Source: Candidatus Aminicenantota bacterium
Lineage (GTDB): Bacteria; Acidobacteriota; Aminicenantia; Aminicenantales; Aminicenantaceae
Reading direction: 5' to 3'
DNA length: 26,330 nt
NCBI GenBank assembly: GCA_016926925.1
Contig: JAFGNQ010000362.1
Coordinates: forward strand, 1 to 26,330
This document shows positions 23,155-26,330 of this stretch, piece after piece. The notes under the pieces were generated by a model that saw nothing but the letters and a program-made list of their open reading frames with translations, was not told the origin of the DNA and did no database searches. How positions within the stretch are numbered: the stretch's first letter is position 1; every line of letters starts with the position of its first letter. The position numbers and the translations under genes are program-made.

Positions 23155-23913
23155 ATGCTGCTGCCTCTTAAAAATGAAATCATTTACGGGCCTGTCCGCT
23201 CCAGACGATTGGGACGCTCCCTGGGTATCAACATTCTGGCTGCCGGGCAAAAAGTTTGTTCATTCGACTGTGTCTATTGTCAATACGGATGGGGCGCCCC
23301 TCATGGAACCCAAGCCGTTCAGAATTTTGTTTGGCCTTCGGCCGAGGATGTGAAAAAAGCGGTCGAGGAGGCTCTTTTAAACCTGCCCGTCAGCCCAGCC
23401 TTCATCACTTTTTCCGGAAACGGAGAAGCCACATTGCATCCCGGTTTTCCGGAGTTGGTCCATGAAGTCATTGGCCTTAGAGACGCGTTGGCACCACAAG
23501 CCAAGACGGCGATCCTCTCCAATTCCTCCCTCATTGCAGATTCGAGAATAAGAGCAGCGCTGGAAAAGCTGGATACAAAGATCATGAAACTCGACTGCGG
23601 CTGTGAAGAGACATTTGCCAAATACAACCACCCCGCTTCAGGGATCGGACTGGACGCAATCACGAGCGGGCTGACACAAATGCCCGGTGTTACGATCCAA
23701 GCTCTCTTTTCCACGGGAAGTTCGGGAAACCTATCTGCGAAAAACATACAGGCATGGATTGAGAGGCTGATAACGATAAAACCTCGATTCGTTCAGGTTT
23801 ATTCTCTGGACCGCGATGCTCCGGACAAAGACCTCCGGCCTGCCTCCAAAAAAGATCTTGCTGAATTGAGATCTCTGGTAATCAGGGCGGGAATACCTGC
23901 TGAATTCTATTGA
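23155..23913 (+). CDS. COG0731-type radical SAM protein
   Basis: A 252-aa radical S-adenosylmethionine enzyme. The iron-sulfur motif is C35-S-F-D-C39-V-Y-C42. The preceding IYGPVRSRRLGRSLGINI is the hallmark of the COG0731 group, named after tRNA wyosine synthetase but including many bacterial enzymes of unknown reaction. FSGNGEATLHPGF is the SAM-binding GGE-like motif. It lacks extra cysteine clusters, so one [4Fe-4S] centre is expected. The ATG overlaps the MocR stop region (spacing one base) and the message ends at a hairpin at 24054. Co-transcription with a PLP-binding regulator suggests a cofactor or amino-acid related task, which is only an inference. Confidence 0.87.
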   Translation: MLLPLKNEIIYGPVRSRRLGRSLGINILAAGQKVCSFDCVYCQYGWGAPHGTQAVQNFVWPSAEDVKKAVEEALLNLPVSPAFITFSGNGEATLHPGFPELVHEVIGLRDALAPQAKTAILSNSSLIADSRIRAALEKLDTKIMKLDCGCEETFAKYNHPASGIGLDAITSGLTQMPGVTIQALFSTGSSGNLSAKNIQAWIERLITIKPRFVQVYSLDRDAPDKDLRPASKKDLAELRSLVIRAGIPAEFY

Positions 23914-24053
23914 CCGCTCCGAATTCAGCGCTCGAAAATTATATGCGAGGAAGTGCTGATTCGAGAAGATGGAACGCATTTTTTCTGGGAGACACTATCG
24001 AAAAACCGGACAAACACAGCACCTTCCTGTTATCTTATGTACGCAAGAAATAG

Positions 24054-24099
24054 AAGAGAGCGTCGTCTTCAATATGTATGAGCCGCTCTCTTAATTTTT
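24054..24099 (+). terminator. Rho-independent terminator after the radical SAM gene
   Basis: AAGAGAGCG (24054-24062) and CGCTCTCTT (24084-24092) pair perfectly over 9 bases around a 21-base loop and are followed by AATTTTT. It lies between convergent genes; for the minus strand the tail is weaker. Confidence 0.6.
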
Positions 24100-24119
24100 C
24101 ATCGGAAAGCTGGTTTTAT

Positions 24120-25451
24120 CTAAGCGCCGTGCTTCACAAGATGACGGATTCCCTCCAGCAAGAGATCCACATGCTTGAAGGCAATGAAAATGTGGGTCGA
24201 CACGCGAACACCATAAGTGTCTTTACCTTTGCTCCCAATGGGTCGGATGATGATGTTGTACTTATCCCAGACATACTCGACAAGCTTTTCCGGATCGAGC
24301 CCCTCCGCGGAAAAGGCCGTCAAACCTCCGCTGATATAAAGATCCTCAGATGTGTGGAGCCGGACACCCGGTATCTTTTTCAGTTCCTGCTTGAAATAGC
24401 TTGCAAGCGTTTTGATTCTCCTCTCGATCCGGTCTTTTCCGATGTAGTTCTGAAAATCTACGGCTTCACCCAGGGCAACGAAGAGAGCCTCCGCTCTTTG
24501 TCCCACACACTCGAACTTTCTGGAATCTTTGTAAGTGTTCCATCCTCCAGTGGCGAGAGTCGGCCAGAGTTTCTCCTGATGCTCTTTCTTGATGTAGAGG
24601 ACGCCCACTCCCGTGGGTGCCCCCAGCCATTTGTAAGGACTCGTGGCAAAGAAATCGATGTCCATTTCCTTCATGTCCAGGTCCAGCATCCCTATGCCGT
24701 GGGCACTGTCAGCTACGACGAGAATACCTTTCTCATGAGCCATCTTGCACAGTTCTTTTAGCGGTGAAATCAATCCTGATATGTAGACGGTATGGCTGAC
24801 GCTTATGACTTTGGTTTTAGGTGTGATGGCTTTTTCGAAGCCGCTGACAAACTCATCGACGCTCTTAGGAGGCAACCCGATAGGCACCCAACTGACTTTG
24901 ATCCCGTATCTCTCGGCTTTCAGGTTCCATGGATGAGTTCCTCCCGGATGCTCCATGGTCGAAAGGATCACTTCATCCCCTTCTTTCAGATCCATGCCGC
25001 TGGCTACGAAATTGATCCCTTCGGTCGTGTTACGGGTGAGGACCAGTTCCTCGGGATCCGCGTTGATGAATTGAGCGACTTTCCTGCGAACCCGCTCTTT
25101 ATACTGCGGCTGGTAGTTGTAAACGTCAAAAGGATTGGTAGCCTGAACCTTGAATTCTCTCATCAGAGTGTTGAACACGGATTTTGGCATGGGGCCGACG
25201 GTGCCGTTGTTCATCATGATGATTCCATCCTGAAACATATAGTGTCTCCTGATCGTGTCCCAGTATGCACCATCCGGTGATTCGTCCTGGATATACTTCT
25301 GGTTCAGTTCTTTTATGCTCTGGTAAATTCCCGCATTTGCCTTAGTCAGTGCGGGAATAGAAAGCGCGGACGCAGTCAGGGCGTACTTGACGAATTCCCG
25401 CCTCGAAAATCCGCGGCTTGAATTTTTTTCGGATTGTATGATTTCATTCAT
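24120..25451 (-). CDS. Tat-exported class V aminotransferase (isopenicillin-N-epimerase-like)
   Basis: A 443-aa fold-I PLP enzyme of the class V aminotransferase group, closest in style to isopenicillin N epimerase/cysteine desulfurase-like proteins. PLP residues are visible: H168 in STMEHPGG, D248 and H251 in VADSAHGIG, and K274 in SPYKWLGAPTGVG. The N-terminus carries a twin-arginine signal, FSRREFVKYALTASALSIPA (about 15-34), so the enzyme should be exported folded with its cofactor. No cysteine-desulfurase catalytic loop was identified. The ATG at 25451 follows AAGGAG; the frame is open to 25487 but that start has no ribosome site. It lies about 80 bases downstream of the DUF362 gene stop on the same strand, so the two may be co-transcribed. 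Confidence 0.85.
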   Translation of the reverse strand: MNEIIQSEKNSSRGFSRREFVKYALTASALSIPALTKANAGIYQSIKELNQKYIQDESPDGAYWDTIRRHYMFQDGIIMMNNGTVGPMPKSVFNTLMREFKVQATNPFDVYNYQPQYKERVRRKVAQFINADPEELVLTRNTTEGINFVASGMDLKEGDEVILSTMEHPGGTHPWNLKAERYGIKVSWVPIGLPPKSVDEFVSGFEKAITPKTKVISVSHTVYISGLISPLKELCKMAHEKGILVVADSAHGIGMLDLDMKEMDIDFFATSPYKWLGAPTGVGVLYIKKEHQEKLWPTLATGGWNTYKDSRKFECVGQRAEALFVALGEAVDFQNYIGKDRIERRIKTLASYFKQELKKIPGVRLHTSEDLYISGGLTAFSAEGLDPEKLVEYVWDKYNIIIRPIGSKGKDTYGVRVSTHIFIAFKHVDLLLEGIRHLVKHGA

Positions 25452-25530
25452 AAAGACTCTCCTTCCATTTTGGCCCATTGTAGTCACAAATGATTTTCCC
25501 TGTCAAACCAAAATTCGATAGAACGCTGAC

Positions 25531-26330
25531 CTAAAGCGTAATCTCCTTGATTGTTACTTTTGAAAGATTCCTCTCCCCCAGACCATGAGCGCCCGCCATT
25601 TGGATTTGGAAGATCTGCTCCGGTTTGAGCCCCCAGAGGGTGCAGCAAAAGGAATCGACAGCCACTCTGTCCACGCCGGCCACAACTTTTTGCGGCCGCA
25701 TTATCTCCCCAGGCCCCATAGGGCCGTTGGTGATGATGAATTCCGTGGCGTCCACAATACACAATACGGGTTTTATAATGGTGTTCAAATCCGCGATGCA
25801 TTGATCCAGGTGTTTGATGTCGTCGATGTCCGTCTTCCAATTCTCTTTGTGGAATTTCGCCCTGTTGTTTTGACGAAAATTCAATCCCATCAAATTCTTC
25901 ATGGTTCCCGTGAACTTGTTTCCGGCATGGTCTTTAGTGATAGGCAGGTCGATAAAGACATCGTTGTTGTCGAACTCCTTCATGATCATGGCCTCGTCAA
26001 GCGCTCTGCCCTGGGTGACTTTAACGGTTCTGAAATTGGACTCCTCGCTGGCAATCAGTTTCAGGTTAGCCCCTTCCTCTTTCAAAACGGCGACAAGACC
26101 CGTTTTCTCCCAGTTTTCCATTTCAAGCCAGGAGAGGCAGTTGACTTCTCTCGCTCCCGCCTTCCGGCACATCTGAACAACTGCGCGGACAATATCCGGC
26201 TTTGTGAAAGTACCGGGGTGCCATCTCTGCACATTGGGAAGAATGGCCACCCGTGAATCTTTGGGGATGAATTTCTCCATTCCTCCCAAAAGCTCGATCG
26301 CCTTTACCGTGCACCGGCAATAATCCGATC
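25531..26330 (-). CDS. DUF362-domain protein (N-terminus outside the window)
   Basis: The frame stays open to the window edge, so the start lies outside; about 266 residues are visible. They begin VKAIELLGGMEKFIPKDSRV followed by AILPNVQRWHPG, the standard opening of the DUF362 domain. Later blocks DVFIDLPITKDHAGNKFTG, MKNLMGLNFRQNNRAKFH and the end VAVDSFCCTLWGLKP also fit the family. DUF362 proteins are often annotated as iron-sulfur proteins but no CxxC cluster motif is visible here. The function is unknown. A TTG/ATG near 26289-26278 could be mistaken for the start, but family sequence continues upstream of it. Confidence 0.85.
   Translation of the reverse strand, partial: SDYCRCTVKAIELLGGMEKFIPKDSRVAILPNVQRWHPGTFTKPDIVRAVVQMCRKAGAREVNCLSWLEMENWEKTGLVAVLKEEGANLKLIASEESNFRTVKVTQGRALDEAMIMKEFDNNDVFIDLPITKDHAGNKFTGTMKNLMGLNFRQNNRAKFHKENWKTDIDDIKHLDQCIADLNTIIKPVLCIVDATEFIITNGPMGPGEIMRPQKVVAGVDRVAVDSFCCTLWGLKPEQIFQIQMAGAHGLGERNLSKVTIKEITL

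Noticed and set aside
1..26330. Mobile element, CRISPR array or phage region
   Set aside because: No transposase, integrase, direct-repeat array or phage structural gene was seen on either strand.

Overview
The window looks like chromosomal DNA from a Gram-negative (diderm) bacterium. The combination of a DUF5916/CBM9-like outer-membrane protein, a 6-bladed beta-propeller secreted protein, an 8-TM MacB/FtsX-type permease, several Tat-exported enzymes and DUF362 resembles Acidobacteriota-type genomes such as Candidatus Aminicenantes. That placement is inferred from gene content only. No rRNA, tRNA, CRISPR array, insertion sequence or phage gene was seen.

Layout. (1) 1-1049, minus strand: the start of a Tat-exported protein cut by the window edge, and a secreted TPR protein. 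(2) 1187-12788, plus strand: a DUF6305-like secreted protein, an unknown two-TM protein, a DctM-like transporter permease, a 49-aa membrane protein, a membrane-anchored M14/AstE-like zinc hydrolase, a cytosolic M19 dipeptidase, a YkvI-family permease, an exported class A beta-lactamase-like serine hydrolase, a Tat-exported M19 homologue and (to 12809) an FtsX-type permease. (3) 12941-16843, minus strand, convergent with block 2: a tight operon pgsB-pgsC-pgsW plus a fold-III PLP enzyme of the D-threonine aldolase/D-serine dehydratase type. (4) 17008-19197, minus: DUF5916 protein. (5) 19458-21162: convergent tag (3-methyladenine glycosylase I) and beta-propeller gene. (6) 21467-24099, plus: a well-formed promoter, a 28-aa membrane peptide, a MocR-type regulator and a COG0731-type radical SAM protein, closed by a hairpin terminator. 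(7) 24120-26330, minus: a Tat-exported class V aminotransferase and a DUF362 protein cut by the right edge.

How it may work together. PgsB (ATP-dependent amide ligase) and PgsC (membrane partner) are the recognised core of poly-gamma-glutamate (gamma-PGA) synthesis, and PgsW is the accessory protein of the non-Bacillus version. CapA/PgsA and a CapD-type gamma-glutamyl transferase are absent from the window. Facing this operon is a set of genes suited to cutting and taking up unusual peptides: an M14-like zinc hydrolase (the broad fold class of a known phage gamma-PGA hydrolase), M19 dipeptidases (a family that tolerates D-residues), a serine D-peptidase/beta-lactamase-like enzyme and two organic-acid or amino-acid transporters. 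The inference offered is a gamma-PGA or D-amino-acid polymer synthesis and recycling island. Synthesis is well supported by sequence; recycling is a hypothesis from gene neighbourhood. Three of the enzymes carry unusual active-site features, listed in the findings.
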